The translations under genes and the position numbers were made by a program. From Lithodes maja (taxonomy: Eukaryota; Arthropoda; Malacostraca; Decapoda; Lithodidae): a DNA stretch of 64,000 nt. Positions 53,715 through 63,429 of the stretch are shown in pieces. The stretch covers positions 1 through 64,000 of the forward strand of contig JBAKBP010007937.1 of NCBI GenBank assembly GCA_037953745.1, in the 5' to 3' direction. Each line of letters begins with the position of its first letter. Within the stretch, counting starts at the first letter, position 1. The notes beneath the pieces were generated by a model, which did not search any database, was not told where the DNA came from, and saw only the letters and a program-made list of their open reading frames with translations.

Positions 53715-54831
53715 AGGTAGGGGGGTGAAGAGAGGCACCACAGAGTGGGTGGTGGGAAGAGAAAGTAGGAAAGATGAAATACAGTGGAAGAGAAAAGTTA
53801 GTGGGCCGTCCACCTTCCTGTTGTTAAAGGGATGTTTATTTATTTATTTATTATTATTTGTTTGTTTATTTATTCATTTGTTTGTTTTTTGTCAAATCAT
53901 TTTGGTTCATGTACTCCTGGCGATGTTTGGTCAGGAACTTGTTGATGTTGTTAGATGATGATGGTGATATTCGGGGATTCTGGCGGTGTTCAGGGGGGTC
54001 CATGATGTGTGTGAGGATCCCCCAGGTGTTCTGCCGTGTCCCAGGTACTTGTTGTTGTTCTGCCGTGTCCCAGGTTATGGTGTGTGGTGGTGACAGTTAG
54101 CGGTGTTTTGCTTGGCTGGTTGATGTTCTGGTGTTTTCAGGAAGCGGTGTTCTGCTCGACTGGCGATGGACTGCCACTGAGGTGAAGGAAGAGGTACTCT
54201 GTTGAAGGTGAGGTCCGCTGATGGTGTTCCGGGGGCTCAGGCAAAAGGAGGGCACACGATATTCTGTGTGGGACCCCGGTGGAGATGCCCAAGTCCCCAA
54301 TATCAGCATCACCCAGCCATCTTCAAAGCTCCTCCACCAGCCTCAGCCTCTCCATACTCCTATGGAAGAGACCCCACGATCTTCTAGACTCTCTAGACTC
54401 TAGAGGGTCTCAGCTGGTGTTGCAGGAGTGGTAGCTATTCCATATTTATTAGTTAAACTTATATATTTATATTGACTGATACATTTATGTCTCCACCAAA
54501 AAAAAAAAATAATATATGTATACGGTATATTTTCAGAATATTGAACAATGTATTTCAATTAATATAATTTATTGATTTATATTTATATAGTAATACCCAT
54601 ACATTTTAGCTCATTATCTATTGTGTGATGTCACTTATGAAAATTCCTGGATTCTTCTATTTTTCATAATGTACAACTGTTTATAAATTAATGTTCATGA
54701 GCTCTTGCGATTTTCTTTATGTATTTATGTTTATGAAGACTGATCATTAGTTCAAATTAGTTGTATATTAATCAATACAAATTGTGCATTTATTATTTTA
54801 CAGCTGATTTTTGTGTCTGAATATAAATATA
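53715..54831. other. Unassigned sequence with low-complexity and local repeats
   Basis: A TTTA-rich stretch (53838-53885) and a local duplication of GTGTTCTGCCGTGTCCCAGG (54028 and 54059, part). Open frames of 60-135 residues show no family motif. No gene is called. Confidence 0.5.
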
Positions 54832-54963
54832 AATGGAAATATTTGCATAAATATAATCGCACGAGCTCACTAACTTTTGTCAATAGGCTTTGCACATTCA
54901 ACCATCATACTTGATTAGAGTGTAATTTGTCTAGATTTCTTGTAACAAGGCATTGCTTTATCA

Positions 54964-55172
54964 TTAATTCCTTCTATACCGGCGACGTCTTTTAACTTTA
55001 TTCTTTATTAGACGATTTTATTCAGTTTAAAAAGGGAATCTAGCAACTAACAATCATCGAAATATGTCACTTAACTCTTTTTACTATCATAGACCCTTCT
55101 TAAAGTGCACAATATCGTCTAAATATAGCTAGAATTAAATAGAAAGGACGTTGCCGGCACAGAAGGGGTTAA
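54964..55172. mobile_element. TTAA miniature element, family P, copy
   Basis: TTAA 54964-54967 and 55169-55172. Ends TTCCTTCTATACCGGCGACG and the inverted CGTTGCCGGCACAGAAGGGG. Interior CTCTTTTTACTATCATAGAC, TATCGTCTAAATATAGCTAG. About 200 bp, non-coding. Confidence 0.8.
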
Positions 55173-55534
55173 TATTGCAAGCCAAATAAACAGACTTAAT
55201 CCATTCCTTGATAGAGAACCTGATTTTAGATAATTTACCACTTCTCTCCATTTCTTCTCAGGTGAGGGCTGGTCTTTCCATTGTGAGGTGCATCCTCTAT
55301 CCAACTTTAGCCGTTTATCTCTTTCTTTTGTCCTGTCTTACTTTTCCTTCTGAAGGCATGGGGCTAGGAATCCTTGTAAAATTTACCTACTAGACGAAAG
55401 TAGGCTTAGGGGCAACCGAACGTGAAAGTGGTCCCAGACCCAAAGAATTGGAACTTTAAATGTTGTTCCTGTTCGGGTTTTGTCACGAGTCGGCCACCCC
55501 CAGCTATTGGGTATGTGTCTGAGTATATACTGTA

Positions 55535-55755
55535 CGTACGGTCGCGCTAATAAGTCATGTCACAGCTCTCATTACGTTTGGCCTGCTATGTGTTGTATTA
55601 ATGTTTGTCAGATGTTGTATAGGGTGGGAAAGTGTAGGAACATGTTTGTATATTTCACTCAATATGAAGAAATGAAGCTTAGATATTGGTGATACCAATT
55701 ATTGATCAAAACATACTTGGTGCCGAGACATCACTTATTAGCGCGACTGTACATA
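55535..55755 (+). repeat. Repeat V, copy 2
   Basis: GTGTTGTATTAATGTTTGTC, AGATGTTGTATAGGG, GGAACATGTTTGTATATTTC, CCAATTATTGATCAAAACAT; matches 42740-42965. Confidence 0.75.
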
Positions 55756-55847
55756 CATTTCTCTACAGATATGACACCTGTATCTATGCAGTATAATTGT
55801 TCTGTAACAGGTGGATGTTTGGACAACTGTATAGCAAGAAGAGACTG

Positions 55848-55955
55848 GAGTTCTCGCAGAGAGGCTCTAGTCCTGACGTTCTTCTTGACTTACAGCGTGC
55901 TGGCTTAATAATCCAATAGGGTTTATAGCCTCTGAAGGCCTATTTTAACTAAAAA
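55848..55955 (+). repeat. Repeat U, copy
   Basis: GACTGGAGTTCTCGCAGAGA, GGCTCTAGTCCTGACG, GCGTGCTGGCTTAATAATCC, TATAGCCTCTGAAGGCC. Separated by ~100 bp from the next copy in the same orientation. Confidence 0.9.
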
Positions 55956-56057
55956 ATAACTGTACAATTATGTTCATGGGTCGTGTTCTACCTTCATAGT
56001 TTACACTGTGAATATTTCTCTAATAAAAGGTAATACTAAGTCATCAACAATGGTGGG

Positions 56058-56165
56058 TCAAGGGACTGGAGTTTTTGCAGAGAGGCTCCAGTCCTGACGT
56101 TCTTCTTGACTTACAGTGTGCTGGCTTAATAATCCAATAGTGTAGATAGCCTCTGAAGTCCTAAC
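56058..56165 (+). repeat. Repeat U, copy
   Basis: GACTGGAGTTTTTGCAGAGA, GGCTCCAGTCCTGACG, GTGTGCTGGCTTAATAATCC, GATAGCCTCTGAAGTCC. Confidence 0.9.
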
Positions 56166-56180
56166 TAACATCGTGGGTCA

Positions 56181-56497
56181 TTAACGGGGGACTTGTATTT
56201 AATTGTATATACTGTATTTATTCATATATTTATTTATGTACTTATTATTTTTAGTTCCCTCCCCAGACCTCCATCAAGCTTTAAAAAAATACTCCAAAGA
56301 CCCCGAGCCTTTCTAGATAATTTTGTAAATTTTTCGGTAGAGAAAAAAATTCCGATTCCTCCTAACTTACAGGCTCGTTAAGGCTCGCCAGGAAAAAATC
56401 GACACCTAAATGGCACAAAAGATCTAAAAATCGCTAAACTAATGGGGTTAAGCATGAGGTAGAAGAGGTCCAGAAAGAATAACTACCTCCCCCTTAA
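56181..56497. mobile_element. TTAA miniature element, family B, full copy
   Basis: TTAA 56181-56184 and 56494-56497; ends CGGGGGAC and ACCTCCCCC. Blocks: CCTCCCCAGACCTCCATCAA, TTTTTCGGTAGAG, GGCTCGTTAAGGCTCGCC, GACACCTAAATGGCACAAAA. The right TTAA is shared with the next element. Confidence 0.85.
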
Positions 56498-56702
56498 CCC
56501 CTTCTGTACTGGTGACATTTGTTTCACTATATTCTGTTAACCAATTGTATTCATCTTTAAAGAGTCCTCCAACAGTTACTAGGCTTCGAACTATGCCATT
56601 TAGCCTTTTTTACTACCACAGATACTTCTTAAACTGCACAAAATCTTCTAAATATAGCTAGAAATATAATATAACACACGTCGCTGGTACTCAAAGGGTT
56701 AA
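56494..56702. mobile_element. TTAA miniature element, family P, full copy
   Basis: TTAA 56494-56497 and 56699-56702. Ends CCCCTTCTGTACTGGTGAC and the inverted GTCGCTGGTACTCAAAGGG. A TTAACCC(C/T)TT terminus is typical of piggyBac-type elements. Interior matches 54964-55172 (TTTTTTACTACCACAGATAC, AAATCTTCTAAATATAGCTA). Confidence 0.85.
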
Positions 56703-57480
56703 CTGGAATTAGCCTGGATGATTGGTCTCGGGCTAATGAGGGGGTGGGCTTGGTAATATTGTATGAGCGGCCAATCAGAGCTGCTTGATTGATTATGTAT
56801 TTATTTATATTTTCAAACATTATAATTTATCTTCCTCCTTCACCTTTACCTCTGTCCCCTAGCTTGGTTTTCATTAAGTATTCATTATTGGCATTAGTTT
56901 ATTTATATAAAAGTTAAGTCATCTACGCATTCCATTGTTCTAATTATTCTCACCACACTTATTTGTTTCCTCTGTTTCCCTTTTCTCTTAATCCTTTCTT
57001 TTCTGTTCATTGATCCACGTCATTCTTCCATCCGACATCTCTCGCCACCTCAGATATTGTTTTGAGTCTAGAGGTGAAGTTAGTTGGTGGAAACAACATA
57101 ATAATTGTATGCCTATATTTTAACCAATATTTGTATTTTCTTGGGACATAATGATTCCTCTATAACTTTAGTCTGTCCCTTTCTCCTCCACCCTCAACCT
57201 ACTCCAGCATCCACTCTATACGTTCCATTGAATCATGGACCTGAATTGCTTTCATTTACCTATAATACTCACATCTTCTCACTCCCATTTTCTGTATTTA
57301 TGTCCCTCTCATCCCTCCACACATACATTGTTTTCTAGAGTAATTAAGCTAATATTTCTACCAGTTTGAAAAAGTCAGTCGAGGAATGGATGTGGAAATT
57401 GACAGCCAATTTGCTCTAGCCCTGTTTGAATTACATGAGATAGAGGTCATGATTTCTCGCCTACTTACAGCGAATAGACT
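56703..57480. other. Unassigned AT-rich sequence
   Basis: No repeat or coding homology recognised. Confidence 0.5.
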
Positions 57481-57484
57481 ATAG

Positions 57485-57664
57485 TAGACGATTGTATTCA
57501 TTCCAGCAATTAACAGTCTCCGAACTAACCCACGTAATCCTTTTTACTATCACAGATTCTTCTCAAGCTGCACAAAATCGTGTAAATATAGCCACACTAG
57601 AATTAGAAAGACGTCCCCAGAACAGATGTGGTTAGAAACACGTCACTGGTACAGGAGAGGTTAA
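57485..57664. mobile_element. Family P miniature element, right part
   Basis: CCTTTTTACTATCACAGATT, CACAAAATCGTGTAAATATA and CACGTCACTGGTACAGGAGA, ending at TTAA 57661-57664. The left end is degraded. Confidence 0.7.
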
Positions 57665-57697
57665 ACGTTTCCGGTGGTAAACATAATATAGAGACAG

Positions 57698-58050
57698 TTA
57701 AGGGGGGTCACCAGCTTTGTTTCTCTTTCTCTCTTTCTCTGGCTTGTATCCATTCGACTCCATTCAGCCAACTTTTTTAAGACGTTTATCCCCATCTACA
57801 GTAGGTGTCGATTTTTCCTGGCGAGCGATAGCGAGCCAGCATTGTATGGAGAAATCCGGCTTCGCGGAGAAATTGTTTTATCGAAAAATTTACAAATTTA
57901 GCTTGCTGTCAAAACAAAAATAAATATATGCTGGCTCGCTTACGCTCGCCAGGAAAATATTGTCACCTGAATGGGTGTAAAAGTCTTAAAACAGTAGGCT
58001 GAATGAGGCCGAATGGATACAAGCCAGAGAAAGAGATAAAAGGCGATAAC
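57698..58050. mobile_element. TTAA miniature element, family A, copy 3
   Basis: TTAA 57698-57701 and GGGGGGTCACCAGC. Mirror blocks TGTATCCATTCGACTCCATT and GAATGAGGCCGAATGGATAC, GGCGAGCGATAGCGAGCCAG and CTGGCTCGCTTACGCTCGCC. The right TTAA is lost. Confidence 0.8.
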
Positions 58051-58278
58051 AAAAGTGAGGTGCGCCAAGGCCACCTAGACTACCAGGCCGCACGGATGGG
58101 ACCTTTAAATTCTGTGAGTAGGCAAAAGTAGGGCTAAGTTTTCGCGCTACCCTCACAGGTCAGTATACATTTGAGTGAGATAGGGGGTAGATCGCGTTGT
58201 GTTTCCAAATTATTTCCCCCTTCTAAATACTTTATAAGTATATTATACCCAGTGATAACTTCTCATTGATCACCAACG

Positions 58279-58395
58279 ATGCCATACACGTGTGCAGTAC
58301 CAAATTGCAAAGGGAATTATAGATCAGGACCGAAGGTACACGTGTTCAAGTTCCCCAAGAATGTAGACGTATCCAGGAAATGGCTTACAGCCTAA
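58279..58395 (+). CDS. THAP-type zinc finger, N-terminal fragment (38 residues)
   Basis: A small frame starting with Met and reading MPYTCAVPNCKGNY, then VHVFKFPKN and RKWLTA, then a stop. THAP domains are C2CH zinc fingers that bind DNA. They begin within a few residues of the start Met with a C-x(2-4)-C pair, followed by an F+FP block and a conserved Trp; all these are present with fitting spacing. The distal Cys and His, expected ~20-30 residues later, are missing because the frame stops. It could be a first exon of a host THAP gene, a broken P-element-type transposase, or a pseudogene. I see no convincing GT splice donor right after it and no downstream partner exon. Confidence 0.6.
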   Translation: MPYTCAVPNCKGNYRSGPKVHVFKFPKNVDVSRKWLTA

Positions 58396-58450
58396 ATAAT
58401 TTGTCCTTTGGATTTTGTTTACTTAATTTACTAATCTCCTTAAGCAAGTT

Positions 58451-58473
58451 GTAATAATAATAATAATAATAAT
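58451..58473. repeat. (TAA)n microsatellite
   Basis: About seven TAA units. Confidence 0.9.
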
Positions 58474-58641
58474 TAAAGTTGCAAGCAACGTTGTGCGGGG
58501 TTCGAGCGGGGTTGCACGCAGGGTATTGTGTTGGATACAAGGGCTGTGCCACATATATCAAAATATCATGTATCTCATAGGGCATGGAGAAAGTACAGAA
58601 GGAATATAGTGTAGCCATTTTGGCTATGGCCACTTAGACCA

Positions 58642-59208
58642 TTAACCTCTGAAGTGCTGACGTATTTGAGGTGTTTCCGTCACTAAAATATTCATTGTAC
58701 CATTAATAGCATTAATAATTATCCATATGCGCCTATTATGGGTTGATTATAAAGGTATTAACCTGAAACAACAATAAAACGAGTGAAAACAGCGTTTGGA
58801 TGGTCAAAATCGGAGATATAGCCCGCGAGTTGTATAATGTATGGGTGAGGCAAGCTACCTTCCCGCCAATTTTCCCCAAGGCCACTGCGACACAGTCGAT
58901 CGATACTCTCTCTCTCTCTCTTGCACTCGATGGCCATCAGTGATGACAACACCCTGCTTGCAACTCGCTAATGTTAGCACGAAAATATACCTCAGAATAA
59001 GGGAATAATAGGGAAAATAGGTGATAACTGAGGAATAGGAGGAAAGTGGGGAAGGAGGGGAGGTAGAGGACTGAGATTTTGCATGGCCCAGGGGCCAAAC
59101 AAAAATAAAAAAATAAAAAAATAATTTTTTTTTTTTTTTTTTTCGATGTAAAAAGTTGATTTTTAGTTTTACTTACTCAGGAGAGTCTTCCCGCAGCTCC
59201 CGGGTTAA
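58642..59208 (-). mobile_element. TTAA miniature element, family R, minus copy with both ends
   Basis: TTAA 58642-58645 and 59205-59208. Minus-strand start CCCGGGAGCTGCGGGAAGAC; further blocks GCCCCTGGGCCATGCAAAAT, GCTAACATTAGCGAGTTGCA, GTATCGATCGACTGTGTC and CAAATACGTCAGCACTTCAG. 567 bp, non-coding. It is the inverted relative of 41995-42570. Confidence 0.85.
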
Positions 59209-59269
59209 GGAGTGTGACCATTTTGGTTAAAGCTATTAATCCTGTACGAGTTGTTGTTGTTGTTGTTCC

Positions 59270-59815
59270 CTAAGCTGCCTGGCCGAACAGCCCCGAGTCC
59301 CTGAGGAAGGCCATGGCCACGATCGGGCTTTCCCACAGAGCTCTCATTGAGTGTAGATTGTGTTGTTGGCGTAAGTGGTTGTGTGAAATGCAGTCTTCTA
59401 TTATGTGTTTAATGGTATGGGGTGCTGTGTTACATCCCGGGCAGGCATCGACAACGGAGTCATCCAGTCTCTTCTGATAGCTCAGGAGAGCTGGATGGTG
59501 TCCGCATCTCAGCCTGGCCAGGTGGACTCTGTCCTCGCGAGGAAGGGAGGATTCGGAAGGATGGATTTCGGGAGGTCGTGCTTGCAGCTGCGTGTTGTCT
59601 GTGAGTGAGTGGATGGATCGGCGAGAGATATGAGTATGGATGTGCTTCTGGAAGGTGGTTCGGGGTGGGAGAGAGGACAGTAATTGTGTGTGATACCGTG
59701 TGCTGGGTGTTGTTTTGATATTTCTTGGTGTCTGTGGGTGTGTTGCCATGTAGTTTAGTGGGTGGTCTTGGTTCGTGGAGGCTACTGCCAGGAATTGAGT
59801 GCCTCTCATGGTCAC
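59270..59815 (-). pseudogene. C-terminal domain of the (AAC)n LINE protein
   Basis: 181 residues ending shortly before the (AAC)n tail. It holds EDRVHLARLRCGHHPALLSY and a zinc-binding-like CPGCNTAPHTIKHIIEDC (C-x2-C, then His, His, Cys), a C-terminal motif typical of arthropod I/Jockey-group LINE proteins downstream of the RT. The natural reading comes from the RT frame (60015). A frame break lies between 59815 and 60015, where RALRSLAHTKFG-type residues are legible in part. Confidence 0.8.
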
Positions 59816-60014
59816 TGATCTTATGTATTGTTTATATACTGTGGTGGTAGTTTCTTTGTTGTGTCCAAATTTTGTGTGAGCAAGTGACCTGAGGGCATTA
59901 AGTCTGGGTGTAATTTATTTTTAATGTTTGTGGTGTGCTGTTTGAATGTCATATGAGTATCATATGTTACTCCTAGGATTTTGTGTGTGTGTGTATGTGT
60001 TAGGGGTGTGTTGT

Positions 60015-61847
60015 TTATGGTGAGTTGAGGGATGTATTAATTTTGTGTTCTGTCCAGCTTGTGAGCAGGGTTGCGGTGGATTTGGCTGGGGGTAGATTAA
60101 GTCTGTTTGTAGTGCACCAGCCATGTAGTGTGTTGAGATAGGGTTGAAGGAGATCTGTTGCTCTTTTTGGGTCATGGTGTGTGCATGTGAGTGTTATGTC
60201 ATCTGCATAGGAGGCTAAGTTTATTTGGGGCGTATTGGGTGTAGTTATATCGTGCATGTACAGATTGAAGAGTGCGGGCGATAGGACGGATCCTTGTGGG
60301 ACTCCGTTTGGAATGTTTCTGATTTTAGATGACTGACCGGCAAAGGATACGTGTGCACATCTGCCTGCTAGGAAGTTGGCCAGCCACCTTTTTGTGTTGT
60401 TGTGCATGTTTGTGTTGTAGATTTTGTTTGTTAGGTTGTGGCGGGGGATGGCATCGAAGGCTTTACTAATGTCAAGTGTGGCTAATAGTGATCTGTGTGG
60501 TGGTCTAGCTGAGTTGATGCCGTCAAAAGCTCTTTGTGTAAGGTCTGTGAGAAGAGTGTTCGTGGAGTGCAGTGGCCTAAAGCCATGTTGTGTTGGAGCT
60601 AGGGGTAGGTCGGGTGTAATTAGTTGTAACACTAGGCGTTCCATGACTTTGGAGGGGGAGCAAAGGAGTGTGATGGGGCGGTGCGAGGAGGGTGGCGTGG
60701 GGTCTTTGTTGGGAAATGTGGTGATGAGACCATGCTTCCAAATGTCTGGTATTGTGTTGTGTGAATAACTGTAGTTTGATATGTTAGTGAGTGTTTGTAT
60801 GCCTTGTGGTCCCAGGTGGCTGAGGTGTATGTTGCTTATGTTGTCTAGGCCACAAGCGGGTGAGTGCTTGAGATTGTTGATGATATGCTTTGTCTGGTGA
60901 TTGGTGAAGGGTGTATAGTCAGGGTCTGTGGGGAATTGTCTCTTACGTCGGATGACACGTCGGTCGTCTTTGTGAGGTTTTAGGTGACTGACATGTGAGA
61001 AGTGATTGATGAGAGTGTTTGCTTGTTGTTTACATGAAGGAGTAGAGTCTGTTGTTGTGATTGCAGCATGTGATTGTGTTGTGTTGCTGTTGGAAAGTGT
61101 GATGCTGTTTAGTGTTTTGTAGAGTTTTTTGGGGTTTGTTTTGTGATCAAGTGTTTGTAGGAAGTTATTCCAATTTAGTTTTTGTTGTTCTTGTATTTTG
61201 TTGTTAGTTTGGGTGTTGAGTGCTTGGATTTGTTGTGTGATGTCTTGTTTGTGGGGTGCTGGGGAGTGTTTCAGTATGTTGCGTTGTCTGATGAGGTTTT
61301 GAATTTCTGGTGTGAAGTTGGGGTTGTGTCTTTTTCTGTTACCTCTTGGAATGTGTTTCTTGTCAGTGTTTTGGATAGTTTTATTGAGTATGTGTACAGC
61401 ATTGTTGATGTTAGTGATGGGTGTACTGTTTAGAGTTGTGAAGTGTTGTTCTGTCTCATTTGTGAATGCTTCCCAGTTAGGTCTTTTATAATTGGTGTAT
61501 GTGTGTTTGTGGTTAGCTGGGGTGAGTCTGGTTTTGGTGGTGATAATGATCGGGAGGTGGTCAGAGCCTAAGGTTCTGACCACCCTCCAGGATGTTGTGG
61601 GGGCGAGTTCTGGGGAGCAAAAGGTGATGTCTGGAGATGATGGGTTATAGAGGGCTTGGTGAGGAATATGGGTATGTTGATGGATGTCGTTAAGGATGAT
61701 GAGGTTAACAGTTTGGTTTTGTAGTACCAGCCCTCTGTCTGTGTCGGGGTTGTCGACAAACCAGGCCGACGTCTTGGCGTTGAAGTCACCACCCAGGATG
61801 ATGTGTGGGGTGTTTGTGATGTGTTGTAAGTGTGGTCTGTATTCATT
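60015..61847 (-). pseudogene. (AAC)n LINE: end of endonuclease plus reverse transcriptase
   Basis: The frame reads upstream past the Met at 61583 to about 61847: NEYRPHLQ, ILGGDFNAKTSAW, PDITFCSP and TLGSDHLPI (the last endonuclease blocks). Then RT: HSPACGLDNISNIHL, HRPITLLCSPSKVMERL, QHGFRPLHSTNTLL, TLDISKAFDAIPRHNL, NGVPQGSVLSPALF and the catalytic LASYADDITLT, ending in the thumb (WTEHKINTSLNSP). A one-base change at 61843-61850 puts the first half of the endonuclease into another frame. RT catalytic residues are intact. Confidence 0.9.
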
Positions 61848-62610
61848 TGGTACTGTAGGGGATGTATGTGTTTATGATGGCTATGTTGGAGTTGTTGCCA
61901 GTGCGTATTTTAATTGATTGTATTTCTGTTGTGTTATCATTTGGGGGGAGGAGGGATTTGGTTTGTACACTGGTAACTATGTATGATATTTCTTTGTGTA
62001 CCAGGGTGATGAGTCCACCGCCTCCGCCGACAGCCCGGTCTTGTCTGATGGTGGTGAAATCATGAAATGTGGGTGTTTTTTGTGTTGTGCGGAGTTTTGT
62101 TTCTTGTAAGATGACAATGTGTATGTTGTGTTGTTTGATGAAGTGTGAGAGTTCGTGTTTCTTTGTGTTGATGCCATCTATGTTCAATTGGAGAATGTTA
62201 ATGTTATGTGCACGATGTATGTTGGGTGCTGCTGCACGAGGATGGGGTGGGGGTGAGGGAGGGGCTGGGGGTTGGGATGGGTGAGGTGGGGGTGGGGATT
62301 GGGGAGCAGATGGGGGTTGGAATGGATTAGGATGGGGTGTGGTATGTTGAGTTGAGGATGTGGATGGTATGGGAAGGTTAGGTGGGTTAGGGAGGAGAGG
62401 TGGACAGGTTTTAGGGGGGGGGAGTGGATGATATGGGAAGGTTAGGTGGGTTGGGGAGGAGAGGTGGACGGGTTTTAGGCGAGGGACTTGACTGGGAGAG
62501 GGAGGGGCATGAGGAACAGGTCCAGGTGTTCGTGTAGTGTTTCTTGGAGGCAAGTGTTGTGCAGGTAAAGTGGGTCCAGTTCCTGCATGAATTGCAGAGA
62601 ACTGAACCAT
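61843..62610 (-). pseudogene. (AAC)n LINE: Pro-rich linker and first half of endonuclease
   Basis: 255 residues. A long Pro/His-rich linker (repeated LKPVHLSSPTHLTFPYHP-like blocks near 62370-62480, a visible internal duplication) leads to the APE endonuclease start: INILQLNIDGINTKKHEL, IVILQETKL (metal-binding Glu) and RAVGGGGGLITLVHK. It ends NTYIPYS at a frameshift, and the rest is in 60015-61847. Confidence 0.85.
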
Positions 62611-62670
62611 TAGTGTGGCGACTCGAAGCGATGGGTTTTGAGCAAGTTGGACATATGTATGTGTAGGTGG
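62520..62670 (-). pseudogene. (AAC)n LINE: PHD-like zinc finger in a shifted frame
   Basis: In the frame next to 61843-62610 the minus strand reads CPTCSKPIASSRHTNGSV then CNSCRNWTHFTC, a CxxC...H...CxxC...H..C pattern as in PHD-like fingers at the start of some LINE proteins. This shows the real N-terminus and one more frameshift. Confidence 0.65.
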
Positions 62671-63429
62671 GTCATGGGTTGCTCTCGATGTCTCCGGCTA
62701 GAAGAAGTCTTCGAGAAATGACAGCCGGAGAGTCATTTCTCGGTGTAGGAAAAACTGTGTGATGTGGGTGTGTGTGGTGTGAGGTGTGGAAATTCCCGGT
62801 GCGACCGAAGCCGCTCCAAGGACTCCTGTACGAGTAGGCATAATTGCCCGAAATTGCCTTCATTCCCTGCTCATTTTCATGCATAAGCAAAAGCCAGAGC
62901 GTAATACAATTATGTATTCGTGAAAGTACGGTAATAGCTTTCAAATTACTCCTGAATCATCCCTGTACGACGTCTGGTTTTCTTGTAAGGATCTTGCAAA
63001 CGAAGGGCAAAATTGCTAAAAATTACCAAATCCGATAGGCCTAGGCGAAATCGCTAATAATTACCAATTATTTTCTGTTTTCGCTATGTGTGACGCTGCA
63101 CATAAGTGAACTCTCTCTCACACAAACCTCAGTGTCGTGGCGGGGCCTGTAGGCTCCGGCTGACGTCCATCCGTGCTGCTTGCAAAAGCTGGCCTGGCTC
63201 ACAGGCTACAAAATAGCCGGAAAATCGTCTCCGTCATATGAGGGGCCCTGCGGGAATTGGGTTAAGAAGTGTGGTTGTTTTGATTATTTGATAGGGTCAC
63301 CATAAGGGTAATGGTGTGGCATTTGTTCTGTACAGAAGCTTGGCCTTTTTGGTTGGGGCTTCTTAGGAATGTGACCTTTTTCGTTAGCCATGGAGAAACT
63401 GCAGAGGTACAAATTATTATAAGCAACCT

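Larger units (their letters stand above)
59252..62823 (-). mobile_element. LINE with (AAC)n tail, complete length, 12-bp target duplication
   Basis: TCCTGTACGAGT occurs at 59240-59251 and 62824-62835, directly flanking the element, so both ends are defined (~3.57 kb). The minus-strand order is 5' end, PHD-like finger, endonuclease, RT, C-terminal cysteine motif, (AAC)n tail (59251-59268). The sense strand is strongly A+C-rich (the + strand G+T-rich), giving Thr/His/Asn/Pro-rich proteins unlike the other LINEs here. Clade unassigned (I/Jockey-group style). Confidence 0.9.
59236..63265. mobile_element. TTAA miniature element, family Q, split by a LINE
   Basis: The left 16 bp (TTAATCCTGTACGAGT, 59236-59251) and right part (62836-63265: CATAAGCAAAAGCCAGAGCG, TACAATTATGTATTCGTGAA, CTGAATCATCCCTGTACGAC, ending GGGTTAA) form one family Q element. 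The LINE at 59252-62823 entered it near its left end. Confidence 0.8.

Noticed and set aside
60424..61433. Plus-strand frames within the (AAC)n LINE
   Set aside because: Antisense shadows of the RT, made possible by the G+T-rich strand.
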